Origin: Variovorax saccharolyticus
GTDB taxonomy: Bacteria > Pseudomonadota > Gammaproteobacteria > Burkholderiales > Burkholderiaceae_C
Direction of reading: 5' to 3'
Assembly: GCF_030316765.1 (NCBI RefSeq)
Contig: NZ_JASZYT010000002.1
Coordinates: 372,001 to 436,000, forward strand
Length of the DNA: 64,000 bases
Shown here: piece after piece, positions 46,454-56,574 of the stretch
Layout: every line of letters begins with the position of its first letter
Numbering within the stretch: the stretch's first letter is position 1
The notes under the pieces: generated by a model
Database searches by the model: none
The model's input: only the letters and a program-made list of their open reading frames with translations
Told to the model about the DNA's origin: nothing
Translations under genes and position numbers: made by a program

Positions 46454-46919
46454 CGCTGCTGGAGCGCTGCGACGGCGGTCGCCGGGGCGTCTTGATGCCT
46501 GTGGCCTTTCGCGCAGCAGTCGACGACTTGCGGACTTTGTCTTTGCGATTCAACTGGGATTCCAGTGCAGCCACGCGGGTGTGCAAGGATTCGACTTCCT
46601 CTGCCGAGGGCACTCCGAGCTTCGCCAGAGCGCGAGCCACGCGCTCTTCGAAGATGTTCTCGAGCTTGCCCCACCCGCCCGCGGCCTTGGTACCGAACTC
46701 GCTGGCGAAGCCGGCCATCCGTGCCTGCGCCTGGGCCAGCGTCTCTTCGGCTGCCTGCTGGGTCTTCTTCTGCACACCGGCGCCGTCTTTCACCAGCGCT
46801 TCGAAGGCCTTGCTGCCCTCCTGTTGCATCTTGGCGAAGGCACCGAGGCCGGCCAGCCAGATCTGCTGGGCGGAGTCCTTGATGCGGTCGGCGGGTTTGT
46901 CTTCGTCTTCAGTCGGCAT
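46446..46919 (-). CDS. Phasin (polyhydroxyalkanoate granule-associated protein, PhaF/PhaI-like)
   Basis: A 157-residue phasin of the PhaF/PhaI family. Hallmarks: QQIWLAGLGAFAKMQQEG near residue 20, EALVKDGAGVQKK, the region WGKLENIFEERVARALAKLGVPSAEEV, and a coiled-coil segment HTRVAALESQLNRK. A short basic tail (AARKATGIKTPRRPP) follows, much shorter than the histone-like domain of PhaF, so it is closer to PhaI. It would coat polyester granules in the cytoplasm. No pha synthesis genes are adjacent. Its 3' end overlaps the right repeat of the recombinase island. Confidence 0.9.
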   Translation of the reverse strand: MPTEDEDKPADRIKDSAQQIWLAGLGAFAKMQQEGSKAFEALVKDGAGVQKKTQQAAEETLAQAQARMAGFASEFGTKAAGGWGKLENIFEERVARALAKLGVPSAEEVESLHTRVAALESQLNRKDKVRKSSTAARKATGIKTPRRPPSQRSSSDD

Positions 46920-47014
46920 GAGGGAATCCTTGAGGGTTGCACCGTTACTCTAGCCGGGGTTGGAGGGGGGCGTGTAGAGCGTAGGTTCTAGCTGCGAATT
47001 GAAACATCGCTGGA

Positions 47015-47023
47015 TGGGATAAT
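47015..47023 (+). promoter_or_regulatory. Candidate extended -10 promoter element before rmlB
   Basis: The string tggGATAAT has TG-n followed by a hexamer one base from consensus, 60 bp upstream of the rmlB start. No well-spaced -35 was found, which extended -10 promoters can do without. It would drive the rmlBDAC operon. Confidence 0.35.
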
Positions 47024-47082
47024 CCCCGGTTCGGGCGCCCGAAGGGCGACATCTGACATTCGACAATAACGAGGGACCCCCC

Positions 47083-48162
47083 ATGATCCTGGTAACCGGG
47101 GGCGCCGGCTTCATCGGCGCCAATTTCGTTCTCGACTGGCTTGCGCAAGGCGACGAGGCCGTCGTCAACCTGGACAAGCTGACCTATGCCGGCAACCTCG
47201 AGACGCTGGCGTCGTTGAAGGGCAATCCGCGCCACGTCTTCGTGCAGGGCGACATCGGCGACAGCGCGCTGCTCGACCGGCTGCTGGCCGAGCACAAGCC
47301 GCGCGCCATCGTGAACTTCGCGGCCGAGTCGCATGTCGACCGCTCGATCCACGGGCCCGAGGATTTCGTCCAGACCAACGTGCTCGGCACCTTCAGGCTG
47401 CTCGAGTCGGTGCGGGGCTACTGGGGCGCTCTGCCGGCCGACCAGAAGGCGGCGTTCCGCTTCCTGCACGTGTCGACCGACGAGGTCTACGGTTCGCTGT
47501 CGGCCACCGATCCGGCCTTCACCGAGGAGAACAGGTACGAGCCCAACAGCCCGTACTCGGCCAGCAAGGCGGCCAGCGACCATCTGGTGCGGGCCTGGCA
47601 CCACACCTACGGCCTGCCGGTCCTCACCACCAACTGCTCGAACAACTACGGCCCCTTCCATTTCCCCGAGAAGCTGATCCCGCTGATGATCGTCAACGCG
47701 CTCGCCGGCAAGCCGCTGCCGGTGTATGGCGACGGCATGCAGGTGCGCGACTGGCTCTACGTCAAGGACCACTGCAGCGCGATCCGCCGCGTGCTCGAGG
47801 GCGGCCGCCTCGGCGAGACCTACAACGTCGGCGGCTGGAACGAGAAGCCGAACATCGAGATCGTCAATACCGTCTGCGCGCTGCTCGACGAATTGCGCCC
47901 GCGTGCCGATGGCAAGAGCTACCGCGATCAGATCACCTACGTCACCGACCGCCCCGGCCACGACCGGCGCTACGCGATCGATGCCCGCAAGCTCGAGCGC
48001 GAACTCGGCTGGAAGCCCGCCGAGACCTTCGATACCGGCATCCGCAAGACCGTCGAGTGGTACCTGGCCAACGGCGAATGGGTGGCCAACGTGCAGAGCG
48101 GTGCCTACCGCGAATGGGTGCAGAAGCAGTACGAGGCTGCACCCGACAAGGCGGCGGCATGA
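47083..48162 (+). CDS. rmlB: dTDP-glucose 4,6-dehydratase
   Basis: A 359-residue SDR enzyme, second step of dTDP-L-rhamnose synthesis. NAD-binding motif [11 protein letters not shown] near residue 5, the catalytic DEVYG, the active-site YSASK motif and the sugar-binding region [17 protein letters not shown] are all visible. GAGGG before the ATG serves as ribosome site. It is the first of four overlapping or close genes rmlB-D-A-C, the order common in Burkholderiales. The product is a donor for rhamnose in O-antigen or other surface glycans, made by genes further downstream. Confidence 0.97.
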   Translation: MILVTGGAGFIGANFVLDWLAQGDEAVVNLDKLTYAGNLETLASLKGNPRHVFVQGDIGDSALLDRLLAEHKPRAIVNFAAESHVDRSIHGPEDFVQTNVLGTFRLLESVRGYWGALPADQKAAFRFLHVSTDEVYGSLSATDPAFTEENRYEPNSPYSASKAASDHLVRAWHHTYGLPVLTTNCSNNYGPFHFPEKLIPLMIVNALAGKPLPVYGDGMQVRDWLYVKDHCSAIRRVLEGGRLGETYNVGGWNEKPNIEIVNTVCALLDELRPRADGKSYRDQITYVTDRPGHDRRYAIDARKLERELGWKPAETFDTGIRKTVEWYLANGEWVANVQSGAYREWVQKQYEAAPDKAAA

Positions 48163-49049
48163 AGCTGCTGCTGCTCGGCAAGGGCGGGCAGGTGGGCTGG
48201 GAGCTTCAGCGCAGCCTGGCGCCGCTGGGTGAGCTGGTGGCGCTGGATTTCGACAGCACCGACTTCCACGCCGATTTCAGTCGCCCCGAACAGCTGGCCG
48301 AGACCGTGCTCAAGGTGCGGCCCGACGTGATCGTGAACTCGGCTGCCCACACGGCGGTCGACAAGGCCGAGAGCGAGCCCGAGTTCGCGCGCAAGCTCAA
48401 CGCGACGTCGCCCGGCGTGGTGGCGCAGGCAGCGCAGCAGATTGGTGCGCTGATGGTGCACTACTCGACCGACTACGTGTTCGACGGCAGCGGCAACAAG
48501 CCCTGGCTCGAGGACGACCTCACGGCGCCGCTCAGCGTCTATGGCAGCACCAAGCTCGAGGGCGAGCTGCTGGTCGCGCGCCATTGCGCGCGGCACCTGA
48601 TCTTCCGCACCAGCTGGGTCTATGCGGCGCGCGGCGGCAACTTCGCGAAGACCATGCTGCGGCTGGCGAAGGAGCGCGACCGGCTCACGGTGATCGACGA
48701 CCAGTTCGGCGCGCCAACCGGGGCCGAACTGCTGGCCGACGTCACGGCGCATGCCATCCGGGCCACGCTGAGCGATCCGGGCAAGGTGGGGCTGTACCAC
48801 CTGGTGGCCGGCGGCGAGACGACCTGGCATGGCTACGCACGCTTCGTGCTGGCGCAGGCGCAGGCCGCCGGCGTCGCGCTCAAGGCTGCGCCCGATGCGG
48901 TCGATGCGGTGCCGACCAGCGCCTTTCCGACACCTGCCGAGCGCCCACACAATTCCCGCCTGAATACTGACAAGCTGCAGGCGACTTTTGGGCTAAAGCT
49001 GCCGCATTGGCAGGCAGGCGTGGCGCGAATGCTCGCCGAAACCCTCTAA
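48159..49049 (+). CDS. rmlD: dTDP-4-dehydrorhamnose reductase
   Basis: A 296-residue SDR enzyme for the last step of dTDP-L-rhamnose formation. Features: N-terminal [10 protein letters not shown] nucleotide-binding loop, YSTDYVFDG, the catalytic YGSTKLEGE and [18 protein letters not shown]. The ATG overlaps the rmlB stop (ATGA), so translation is coupled. Length is typical. Confidence 0.96.
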   Translation: MKLLLLGKGGQVGWELQRSLAPLGELVALDFDSTDFHADFSRPEQLAETVLKVRPDVIVNSAAHTAVDKAESEPEFARKLNATSPGVVAQAAQQIGALMVHYSTDYVFDGSGNKPWLEDDLTAPLSVYGSTKLEGELLVARHCARHLIFRTSWVYAARGGNFAKTMLRLAKERDRLTVIDDQFGAPTGAELLADVTAHAIRATLSDPGKVGLYHLVAGGETTWHGYARFVLAQAQAAGVALKAAPDAVDAVPTSAFPTPAERPHNSRLNTDKLQATFGLKLPHWQAGVARMLAETL

Positions 49050-49064
49050 TTCGAGACGATAAGA

Positions 49065-49952
49065 ATGACCCAACGCAAAGGCATCATCCTTGCAGGCGGC
49101 TCCGGCACGCGGCTGCACCCGGCGACGCTGGCCATGAGCAAGCAGCTCCTGCCTGTTTACGACAAGCCGATGATCTACTACCCCCTGAGCACGCTGATGC
49201 TCGGCGGCATGCGCAACATCCTGATCATCAGCACGCCGCAGGACACGCCGCGCTTCCAGCAGCTGCTGGGGGACGGGAGCCAATGGGGAATTGACCTGCA
49301 GTACGCGGTGCAGCCGAGTCCGGACGGGCTGGCGCAGGCCTTCATCATCGGCGACAAGTTCGTCGGGAATTCGCCGAGCGCGCTGGTGCTGGGGGACAAC
49401 ATCTTCTATGGGCACGACCTCGTGCATCTGCTGTCGGATGCTGACAAGAAGGACGCGGGCGCGACTGTGTTTGCCTATCACGTGCATGACCCGGAACGGT
49501 ATGGGGTCGTGGCCTTCGATGCCGATGGAAAGGCCAGCAGCATCGAGGAGAAGCCGGTCAAGCCCAAGAGCAGCTATGCGGTGACCGGACTGTACTTCTA
49601 CGACAACCAGGTGGTGGACATTGCCAAGGCGGTGAAGCCGAGCGCGCGGGGGGAACTGGAGATCACGGCCGTGAACCAGGCGTACTTGGATCTGGGCAAG
49701 CTCAATGTGCAGATCATGCAGCGGGGGTATGCGTGGCTGGACACGGGGACGCACGAGAGCCTGCTTGAGGCGGGGCAGTTCATTGCGACGCTGGAGCATC
49801 GGCAGGGGCTGAAGATTGCTTGTCCCGAAGAGGTCGCATGGCGTCACGGCTTCATTGATCGCGAGCAACTGGCACGCCTTGCCGCGCCGCTGGAAAAGAG
49901 CGGCTACGGCAAGTACCTCAATCATCTGCTGGCCGAGGAGATCCGCTCGTGA
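49065..49952 (+). CDS. rmlA: Glucose-1-phosphate thymidylyltransferase
   Basis: A 295-residue nucleotidyltransferase for the first step of dTDP-L-rhamnose synthesis, dTTP plus glucose 1-phosphate. It shows the signature [16 protein letters not shown], the [12 protein letters not shown] motif, [10 protein letters not shown] and [13 protein letters not shown]. Length matches RmlA. The gene starts 15 bp after rmlD and overlaps rmlC by GTGA, consistent with one operon. Feedback inhibition by dTDP-rhamnose is typical of the family. Confidence 0.97.
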   Translation: MTQRKGIILAGGSGTRLHPATLAMSKQLLPVYDKPMIYYPLSTLMLGGMRNILIISTPQDTPRFQQLLGDGSQWGIDLQYAVQPSPDGLAQAFIIGDKFVGNSPSALVLGDNIFYGHDLVHLLSDADKKDAGATVFAYHVHDPERYGVVAFDADGKASSIEEKPVKPKSSYAVTGLYFYDNQVVDIAKAVKPSARGELEITAVNQAYLDLGKLNVQIMQRGYAWLDTGTHESLLEAGQFIATLEHRQGLKIACPEEVAWRHGFIDREQLARLAAPLEKSGYGKYLNHLLAEEIRS

Positions 49953-50497
49953 AGGTGACGCCCACCGAAATTCCGGATGTGCTGGTCATTGAGCCGAAGG
50001 TCTTCGGTGATGACAGAGGGTTTTTCTATGAAAGTTTCAACCAGAAGGCTTTCGACGATGCAATCGGAAGTCATGTTGAATTCGTGCAGGATAACCATTC
50101 GCGTTCCGCCCGAGGGGTACTGAGAGGTCTCCACTACCAGATCCTCCAGTCGCAGGGAAAGCTCGTGCGGGTTGTTCGCGGAAGTGTCTATGACGTGGCG
50201 GTGGACATTCGCCGCGCCTCACCCACGTTTGGACATTGGGTGGGCTTAGAGCTCTCGGAAATCAATCGCAAGCAATTGTGGATTCCGGCCGGCTTTGCAC
50301 ACGGTTTTTTGGTGCTCAGCGATGGCACGGAGTTTCTGTACAAGACCACGGACTACTACGCTCCGGCGCACGAAAAATGTATAGCTTGGAACGATGAGCA
50401 ACTGGGAATCACGTGGCCGGACATCGGCATCGCGCCCCTGCTGTCCCAGAAAGACTGTTTGGGCATGCCATTTCAGAGTGCAATTGTGTTCGATTGA
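49949..50497 (+). CDS. rmlC: dTDP-4-dehydrorhamnose 3,5-epimerase
   Basis: A 182-residue cupin epimerase for the third step of dTDP-L-rhamnose synthesis. Motifs: [20 protein letters not shown] with the catalytic His, the [12 protein letters not shown] segment, and [14 protein letters not shown]. The start is GTG overlapping the rmlA stop (GTGA). From about here the base composition falls, at the junction to the variable part of the glycan locus. Confidence 0.96.
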   Translation: MKVTPTEIPDVLVIEPKVFGDDRGFFYESFNQKAFDDAIGSHVEFVQDNHSRSARGVLRGLHYQILQSQGKLVRVVRGSVYDVAVDIRRASPTFGHWVGLELSEINRKQLWIPAGFAHGFLVLSDGTEFLYKTTDYYAPAHEKCIAWNDEQLGITWPDIGIAPLLSQKDCLGMPFQSAIVFD

Positions 50498-50604
50498 GAG
50501 ATGCGCGGCGGTTAAAAAATTCGCTGATTACCCCGTCTATGTGGTAACAAATTTGTTTGGTGCGCGGAGATTTCGTCAGTCGCATCCTGAAAATTGAGAA
50601 GGCT

Positions 50605-52146
50605 ATGCAAAACTTCAAATGTGGCGCTTTGGGCGAGTGGGCGCCGCGCCATGTTCGGCTACTATTGATAATATTCGCGGCTGCTTTGATCGCAAAGGGA
50701 GGAGTGATCCTTCGGGGATTTGCTGTTGATGATTATTTGTTTGGACAAGGATTTTCGACGGAAGAGTTGAGAGTTTTTTTGACTCAGGGGAGATTTCTCC
50801 ATGGAGGCATTGATTGGTTTATCAATGCCCTCGGAGTGAATATTAGCGACCTCTATATTTCCTTGGGCATCTGCGCACTTTTTCTTCAAGCGGCGCTGGT
50901 CACTTCGATATTGCGATTTGTCGGCGCCGCCGATTTTTCGTTGTCAGCGCTGATTGGTGCAGCGATTGTTTCTCACCCCTACCTGGCTGAAATTCTCACC
51001 TTTCGAATGGTATTGCCGGGATATTGCGTGGCGACCATTCTGTCGATTGTTGCCCTGGAGATGACTGCAAAAAAGTCGATGACTCTAGGGGATTGCATCG
51101 TTGCGCTCGCCGCGACCGTCGCAATGCTCTTTGTATATCAAGGATTTCTAAACCTATTTGCAGTTGCGGTCGTTTTTGCTTTTCTATTTGACCAGTTGTC
51201 TAAGGTTCGGAGTGCTCCAACCCTTTCGCGTCACGTTGTGCATCCGAAGAGAGTTATTGTATTGAGCCTTGTTTGCCTGATGTCCGCGGTCCTTTTTTTG
51301 ACTACTATTGCAGCCTCGAAGGCATTGGGATTGGTTGCCCTAACGGGCAGAGCAAATTTTATTGAATTGAGTTCTGTTTCTGAGCGAGCAACTCAGATTG
51401 CAGCGTTGCTTCAAAGAATTTATTGGATGAGCGAACCGATTGTTCCTCACTGGATAAAGGTCTTGATCGCGGCAATGATATTATTTGTTGTTGCTTTGGT
51501 TTGTGCTGAAATGCGCAGCGAGCAATTGACGAGAAAAAGTGTAATTTGGAAATTGGTTGCTGGCGTTTGCGCTGTGGTTTTGTTGATTCCAATCACTGTT
51601 GGGGTGATTTTGCCTTTTAAAGATTGGTGGCCGGTTCCGCGCGTTCTCGCGCAGGTCCCATTTATCATTGGCTTATTCTTGTTGCTGGCAGCGCCCGCGG
51701 TTCAGCGAAAACAGGCGACCATACTAAAAAGGATGTTGACGGTGTCGATATCAATTCTCGTGGTTTGCTTTGTTTTCATCAGCAATCAGGTCTTTGCTGA
51801 CCAGCAACGGCTGAACTCATGGGACAAGGAGCGGGCGAATCGAATAGTTTCGCGCCTTGAACAGAGTCCGAATTTTTCGGAAATTAAAAGCATCTACTTG
51901 AGCGATGGGGCGTGGGGATATCCCGCGAGACTGAACACCCTACAGGGAGATATGAATATATCTGCATTTGCACCTGAATATTCAAGGGTCTCTCTAATGT
52001 TGGAGGCTTCCGGATATTCTTTCAAGAAAGCAACCGGGGATTTGGTTTCAATTGGGATGGCTTATTGCAAAAATCATCGCCCTTGGCCGCATGTGGACTC
52101 AGTTTCAGTTGTAGGAGAACTGGCTGTTGTCTGCCTATCAAACTGA
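50605..52146 (+). CDS. GtrII-like polytopic membrane glucosyltransferase
   Basis: A 513-residue inner-membrane protein with about eleven hydrophobic segments. The acidic pair in FAVDDYLFGQG in the first outer loop and the fold resemble GT-C enzymes of the GtrII/Glucos_trans_II group, which add glucose from a lipid carrier to O-antigen in the periplasm. The ATG at 50605 (MQNFKCGALG) has a GAGAAGG site; a TTG 16 codons upstream is possible. GC content is clearly lower than in the rml genes. With the GtrB-like and GtrA-like genes downstream it forms a Gtr-type module. The transferred sugar is unknown. Confidence 0.7.
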   Translation: MQNFKCGALGEWAPRHVRLLLIIFAAALIAKGGVILRGFAVDDYLFGQGFSTEELRVFLTQGRFLHGGIDWFINALGVNISDLYISLGICALFLQAALVTSILRFVGAADFSLSALIGAAIVSHPYLAEILTFRMVLPGYCVATILSIVALEMTAKKSMTLGDCIVALAATVAMLFVYQGFLNLFAVAVVFAFLFDQLSKVRSAPTLSRHVVHPKRVIVLSLVCLMSAVLFLTTIAASKALGLVALTGRANFIELSSVSERATQIAALLQRIYWMSEPIVPHWIKVLIAAMILFVVALVCAEMRSEQLTRKSVIWKLVAGVCAVVLLIPITVGVILPFKDWWPVPRVLAQVPFIIGLFLLLAAPAVQRKQATILKRMLTVSISILVVCFVFISNQVFADQQRLNSWDKERANRIVSRLEQSPNFSEIKSIYLSDGAWGYPARLNTLQGDMNISAFAPEYSRVSLMLEASGYSFKKATGDLVSIGMAYCKNHRPWPHVDSVSVVGELAVVCLSN

Positions 52147-52269
52147 CATTGCAATTCAGATTGATCCCTGTTCAGATATCGAATAAATGATGGCCCACTC
52201 GCTCGTAGAGTGTGATGGTTTGACTAAATATCGGTCAATGGATTTTTAGAATTATATCTAATTGCTGCA

Positions 52270-53238
52270 ATGAAAAAGCCACAGCGAGTGTCTATAGTGA
52301 TTCCCGTCTACGCTGGAGAACGGACGCTTCCGATGCTTATCGAGGAGATCAAGGAGTTGACCAAGCCGCAGGTTTCAACGGCGGGAATCGACTATGTGGT
52401 CTCCGAGGTACTGTTGGTTCATGACTGCGGAAGCGACCGGTCAGACCTAACGCTTGAAACGCTCGCGTCCCAATATGCTTTCGTCCAACCGATCTGGTTA
52501 TCCCGAAACTACGGACAACATGCAGCGACGATGGCGGGCATGGCAAGCGCGACGGGTGATTGGGTCGTCACCATCGACGAAGATGGGCAGCAGGATCCTG
52601 TAGACATTGGAGCTATGCTCGACTGCGCCATAAAGGAATCACTTCAACTTGTTTATGCTCAGCCCACTAATCCTCCGCCGCACGGCTGGGTGCGAAACCT
52701 GTTGAGCCGCACTGCGAAGGAAATCAGCACCCGCGTTCTGGGAAACAAGACAATTGGCAGGTTCAATAGCTTCAGGCTAATCGACGGGGAAATTGCTAGG
52801 ACCCTCTCCGCCTATTGTGGGAATGGTGTATACCTGGACGTCGGACTGTTTTGGATTACTAGTCGCGTAGGTCACTGTAGCCTACGACTTAGAAGTGAAT
52901 TCGGCCGCCCGTCAGGTTATTCCTTTCTATCGTTGGTGAAGCATTTCTGGAGCCTTGTCCTAACCACAGGTACGCGTCCGCTACGCCTTATCACCATCGT
53001 TGGATTTTGTTCGATGTTTATTGCCGTCATGTTCGCTGGCTATGCGCTTTACGAAAAATACACCGGACAAGTGCCCGTTGAGGGTTGGGCTTCTCTCGCA
53101 GTGGTCGTCGCGTTCTTTTCGGGTGTCATTTTGACGGCGTTGGGCGTGATCGCCGAGTACCTTGCAGTCACGATGGGCATCGTTATGGGGAAGCCGCTAT
53201 ACGTCGTCAGTTCAAAGCCGACGAGACCGAGGCACTGA
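52270..53238 (+). CDS. GtrB-like GT2 (polyprenyl-phosphate glycosyltransferase)
   Basis: A 322-residue GT2 enzyme with an N-terminal catalytic domain (VSIVIPVYAGERTL, the acidic motif IDEDGQQDP) and two C-terminal transmembrane segments (VGFCSMFIAVMFAGYALY and the segment around VVVAFFSGVILTALGVIA). This layout matches DPMS/GtrB-type enzymes that load a sugar onto undecaprenyl phosphate. The position of the usual DDGS reads HDCGS. It ends with TGATG shared with the epimerase gene, so the two are coupled. It likely supplies the lipid-linked sugar to the GtrII-like transferase. Confidence 0.85.
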   Translation: MKKPQRVSIVIPVYAGERTLPMLIEEIKELTKPQVSTAGIDYVVSEVLLVHDCGSDRSDLTLETLASQYAFVQPIWLSRNYGQHAATMAGMASATGDWVVTIDEDGQQDPVDIGAMLDCAIKESLQLVYAQPTNPPPHGWVRNLLSRTAKEISTRVLGNKTIGRFNSFRLIDGEIARTLSAYCGNGVYLDVGLFWITSRVGHCSLRLRSEFGRPSGYSFLSLVKHFWSLVLTTGTRPLRLITIVGFCSMFIAVMFAGYALYEKYTGQVPVEGWASLAVVVAFFSGVILTALGVIAEYLAVTMGIVMGKPLYVVSSKPTRPRH

Positions 53239-54194
53239 TGACGGCCGTTTGGGTGCTTGGTAGTCGCGGACTGCTCGGCTCCGCTCTTTCGACAACGCTG
53301 CTGCACGACGGTGTCGACGTGTTCGCACCGCAGGAACCATTTTCCTGGCGCGACGAATCGCATTTGCAATCACAAGTTCAGGCGGCGGTGCGTGCGTTTT
53401 CTTCGGAAGCCCAAGAGGCGGGCGGATGGGAGATCTATTGGGCGGCTGGTGTTGGGACAATGGGCAGCCCAGAGGAGGTTCTGACAGCGGAAACCCGGGC
53501 AATGACTCTATTCCTCGAATTTTTCAAATCGGATGCGAGTCTCATGGCCGTTCCGGGGGCAATAGTTTTTTCGAGTTCGGCTGGCGCGATATATGCGGCT
53601 TCGCCAGAAGAAATAATCACAGAAAAAACAGCAGTGGCTCCGAACAACCCGTATGCATATACCAAGCTGAAACAAGAGGAATTGCTCCGAGTTTTTGCGA
53701 TGGAATGTAAAAATGTGAGCGTTCTTGTTGCACGCATATCAACGCTATATGGCGTTGGCCAGGCGACTGGCAAGTCGCAAGGTCTTCTCACAAACATTGC
53801 TCGCAACATCGTGCGAAACCGGCCAACGCAGATATACGTTCCATTGGACACAATTCGCGATTACATATCTGCGCCCGATGCGGCGGCGACAATAGTTGGG
53901 ACGCTTAGAATGCCCGAGCGAAGAGAAAAATACTTGATCAAAATAATTGCCTCGGAGCGTCCAACATCAATTGCAGAAATTGTTTCAATATTCAAACAAA
54001 TTTCCCGGCGTCATCCTCGTATCACTACCAGTGCGAGTCGGCTTTCCAAGCTTTATTCTCGCAGGGTCCAGTTCCGTTCCGTAGTACCTCGTGGAAGTGC
54101 AACTCCAACGCCCGAAAGTCTGATTGTTGGCATCGCTCACTTACTCAGCGCAGAACGACTGGCGCACTCAAGTCCGCCGTCTGTAAGTGTGTGA
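53238..54194 (+). CDS. NAD-dependent epimerase/dehydratase family protein
   Basis: A 318-residue SDR-type protein with the N-terminal VLGSRGLLGSALS nucleotide loop, FSSSAGAIYA, the catalytic-type motif YAYTKLKQEE and RISTLYGVGQ. It probably modifies a nucleotide or lipid-linked sugar. Both ends overlap neighbours (TGATG with the GtrB-like gene, GTGA with the GtrA-like gene), so it belongs firmly in this module. Substrate is unknown; a sugar 4-epimerase or reductase is possible. Confidence 0.85.
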   Translation: MTAVWVLGSRGLLGSALSTTLLHDGVDVFAPQEPFSWRDESHLQSQVQAAVRAFSSEAQEAGGWEIYWAAGVGTMGSPEEVLTAETRAMTLFLEFFKSDASLMAVPGAIVFSSSAGAIYAASPEEIITEKTAVAPNNPYAYTKLKQEELLRVFAMECKNVSVLVARISTLYGVGQATGKSQGLLTNIARNIVRNRPTQIYVPLDTIRDYISAPDAAATIVGTLRMPERREKYLIKIIASERPTSIAEIVSIFKQISRRHPRITTSASRLSKLYSRRVQFRSVVPRGSATPTPESLIVGIAHLLSAERLAHSSPPSVSV

Positions 54195-54601
54195 GGTCCA
54201 TTGTGCAACGAATAGTTTCGCTTCAATTTTTTCGGTTTCTTGCGGTCGGAGTTGTCAATTCGTTGACCGGGTTAGCTATTATCTGCGGTGCCAAATATTT
54301 CTTCGAAATGGGGGATATCTCAGCGAACGCACTGGGATACGCGGTTGGCATATGCGTAAGCTTTATGTTGAACAGCCGATGGACATTTGACTATGAAGGG
54401 CCTTTGATTTCTGCCTCGGCAAAGTTTTTGCTGGTAACTGCTTTCGCCTATGGCATGAATCTTCTAGTGGTCATTTTTGCGATCAGATTGCTGAATTCCA
54501 ATACTTATTTGGCCCAGGCATTAGGAGCTCCAGCTTACACGTTGACTGCCTACCTTGCAAGCAAACATCTCGTATTCCGGAGTCCATCTAGCCTTGAGTA
54601 G
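54191..54601 (+). CDS. GtrA-like membrane protein
   Basis: A 136-residue protein with four hydrophobic segments, the size and pattern of GtrA. Motifs: FFRFLAVGVVNSLTGLAI near the start, VGICVSFMLNSRWTF and LTAYLASKHLVF at the end, all typical. GtrA proteins are thought to flip lipid-linked sugars to the periplasm. The start GTG overlaps the previous stop. It completes the set GtrII-like, GtrB-like, GtrA-like. Confidence 0.92.
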   Translation: MRSIVQRIVSLQFFRFLAVGVVNSLTGLAIICGAKYFFEMGDISANALGYAVGICVSFMLNSRWTFDYEGPLISASAKFLLVTAFAYGMNLLVVIFAIRLLNSNTYLAQALGAPAYTLTAYLASKHLVFRSPSSLE

Positions 54602-54742
54602 CTGTTGTTATATATCGCGAAGCATTCTGGCTATTTTTGGGATTCTTCAGGAAAGAATGGCGCCCCGAACTCGTTGGGTGAATCACTATGCGAGAATCCG
54701 TCGGATCGCTGGATGCTCAAAGTTTGAGATCAATTCTTACTT

Positions 54743-56569
54743 ATGGTTGCTGCCGTGAATGATATTGATTTAATCAAAAACTCGACATATTTTGATGCCG
54801 ATTTCTATCGCGATCGGTATCCAGAAATCGCGCAAGTCGACCCGTACACGCACTACATCGAATGCGGTGGCTCGCAAGGTCTGTGGCCAAGTGCTTTTTT
54901 TGATCCCCTGGCCTATTGGGCGGCATATCCGGACGTGCGGAGCGCACGAGTCAATCCGCTAGTGCATTTTTTGCGCATTGGACTCAGGGAACAGCGTTGG
55001 GCGGGCGTTATCCCAGTTATTCACGCGAGTGCCTGCGCCTACCAGCCGTCAAAATCTGACAGTGAAGCATTGGAGGCTATTGCAGCGTCCGAGTTATTTG
55101 ATGCGTCCTGGTATCGCAAGACATATGGAGATCTGCGTGGCCTAGACCCGGCAGAGCACTACGTCAGCGTAGGGGCTGCGCTTGGCTGGTCGCCTAGCCC
55201 TGAGTTCAATGGCATAGCCTATTCTCGCGTGCACAAGGACATCGGCACGATGAACCCGCTGCTTCACTACTTGCGCTACGGTCGAGTCGAAGGTCGACGG
55301 CTTTGTATTTCGCGTTCTATCAAAGACGTAATTCAGCGGGAACTTCCGGCGTTGGCGCAGATTGAGCCAGATTTGATGGCGGATAACCAGCTGTTCGAGG
55401 ACTTGGACACATTGACTTCGGTCTTCAGCATGCCGCGGGGTGCGGCCGCGGCGTGTTGGCGACGACTTTGGGCGCAGGTCGGACCAAAGGTGGAGCATTT
55501 GGTTTTTGTCCCTTGGCTAATACGCGGCGGCGCTGATCTAGCGGCCGTCAATGTTGTCAGGGTCTTGCAGCAGCGTGTTGGAGTTCACTCTGTTGCCCTG
55601 ATCGTCACAGATTATTCTGACATGTCGGCTGCCGATTGGTTGCCCGAAGGTACTCGGTTCGTCCGCCTATCTGACACGAATTCGGCCCTGTCCGCTGGGG
55701 ATCGGAAGACATTGGTCGAAAAATTGATTTGGACACTACGACCAAAATCGGTCTTTAATGTTAATAGCCGTGCTTGTTGGGAAGCCACGGTTCATGCCGG
55801 ACGGGCGCTAGCGCGAATGACGACACTGAACGCGTTGCTATTTTGCCGTGACTACAATGCGGACGGGCGAGCAGTTGGCTACAGCGATACGCATTTCCGT
55901 GGTGCCATATCTCATCTGCATCGCGTTTATTTTGATACGCGCTATTTTATTGCAGAGCTGGTGACCCAGTATGGCCTGCCGCCAGTTTTGGAAGCCAAAC
56001 TCCATTATCTGCCACAACCTTCCCCCGGCCTATCGACCCTACAGCCGACGAGCGCCACGACCGGACGTCCCCGCATATTGTGGGCAGGACGCTTCTCAGC
56101 ACAGAAGAACACCGAACTGCTCGTCAAAATCGTGAAAGAAGGTGCCGAATTCGATTTCGATATCTGGGGCAGCGGCCAAGCAGACATAGAGTGTCAGCTT
56201 CATGAGCTCGCGGCGAGCCGATCCAATATGCACCTGTGTGGCACCTTTTCCTCGTTGGATGAACTGCATCCAGAGCAGTACACGGCCTTCCTTTTCACTT
56301 CGCGTTACGAGGGTATGCCGACGATCATCTTAAGCATCGCTGCCGCTGGACTGCCGATCGTTGCGACTGCCGTTGGAGGTGTTAGCGAGATGATTGACGA
56401 TCAGACCGGCTGGCCGATTTCCGATCTCGACGACCCACATCCGTATCTTGAGGCCTTGAGACAGATTGCGCAAGATTCTGCATTGGTCGATCAGAAGCTG
56501 GAAGCGATGAATCGACGTATGCTCACGGAGCGTTCCGCAATGGCCTTTGAAAAAAAACTATCGGATTGA
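54743..56569 (+). CDS. GT4 family glycosyltransferase with N-terminal repeats
   Basis: A 608-residue protein. Residues about 16-188 contain four copies of a roughly 36-residue motif of the form FD..WY...YPDV....NPL.HY...G..EGR, also found in the 1345-residue protein of this locus. The C-terminal half is a GT4 domain with RILWAGRFSAQKN and TSRYEGMPTIILSIAAAGLP; the second Glu of the usual EX7E is Ser. A short leading region without gene precedes it (54602-54742). It would add a sugar from a nucleotide donor in the cytoplasm; donor and acceptor unknown. Confidence 0.85.
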   Translation: MVAAVNDIDLIKNSTYFDADFYRDRYPEIAQVDPYTHYIECGGSQGLWPSAFFDPLAYWAAYPDVRSARVNPLVHFLRIGLREQRWAGVIPVIHASACAYQPSKSDSEALEAIAASELFDASWYRKTYGDLRGLDPAEHYVSVGAALGWSPSPEFNGIAYSRVHKDIGTMNPLLHYLRYGRVEGRRLCISRSIKDVIQRELPALAQIEPDLMADNQLFEDLDTLTSVFSMPRGAAAACWRRLWAQVGPKVEHLVFVPWLIRGGADLAAVNVVRVLQQRVGVHSVALIVTDYSDMSAADWLPEGTRFVRLSDTNSALSAGDRKTLVEKLIWTLRPKSVFNVNSRACWEATVHAGRALARMTTLNALLFCRDYNADGRAVGYSDTHFRGAISHLHRVYFDTRYFIAELVTQYGLPPVLEAKLHYLPQPSPGLSTLQPTSATTGRPRILWAGRFSAQKNTELLVKIVKEGAEFDFDIWGSGQADIECQLHELAASRSNMHLCGTFSSLDELHPEQYTAFLFTSRYEGMPTIILSIAAAGLPIVATAVGGVSEMIDDQTGWPISDLDDPHPYLEALRQIAQDSALVDQKLEAMNRRMLTERSAMAFEKKLSD

Positions 56570-56574
56570 ATCTT

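Noticed and set aside
46934..47961. Minus-strand frame of 338 codons opposite rmlB
   Set aside because: It has no family similarity, while rmlB is unmistakable on the plus strand.
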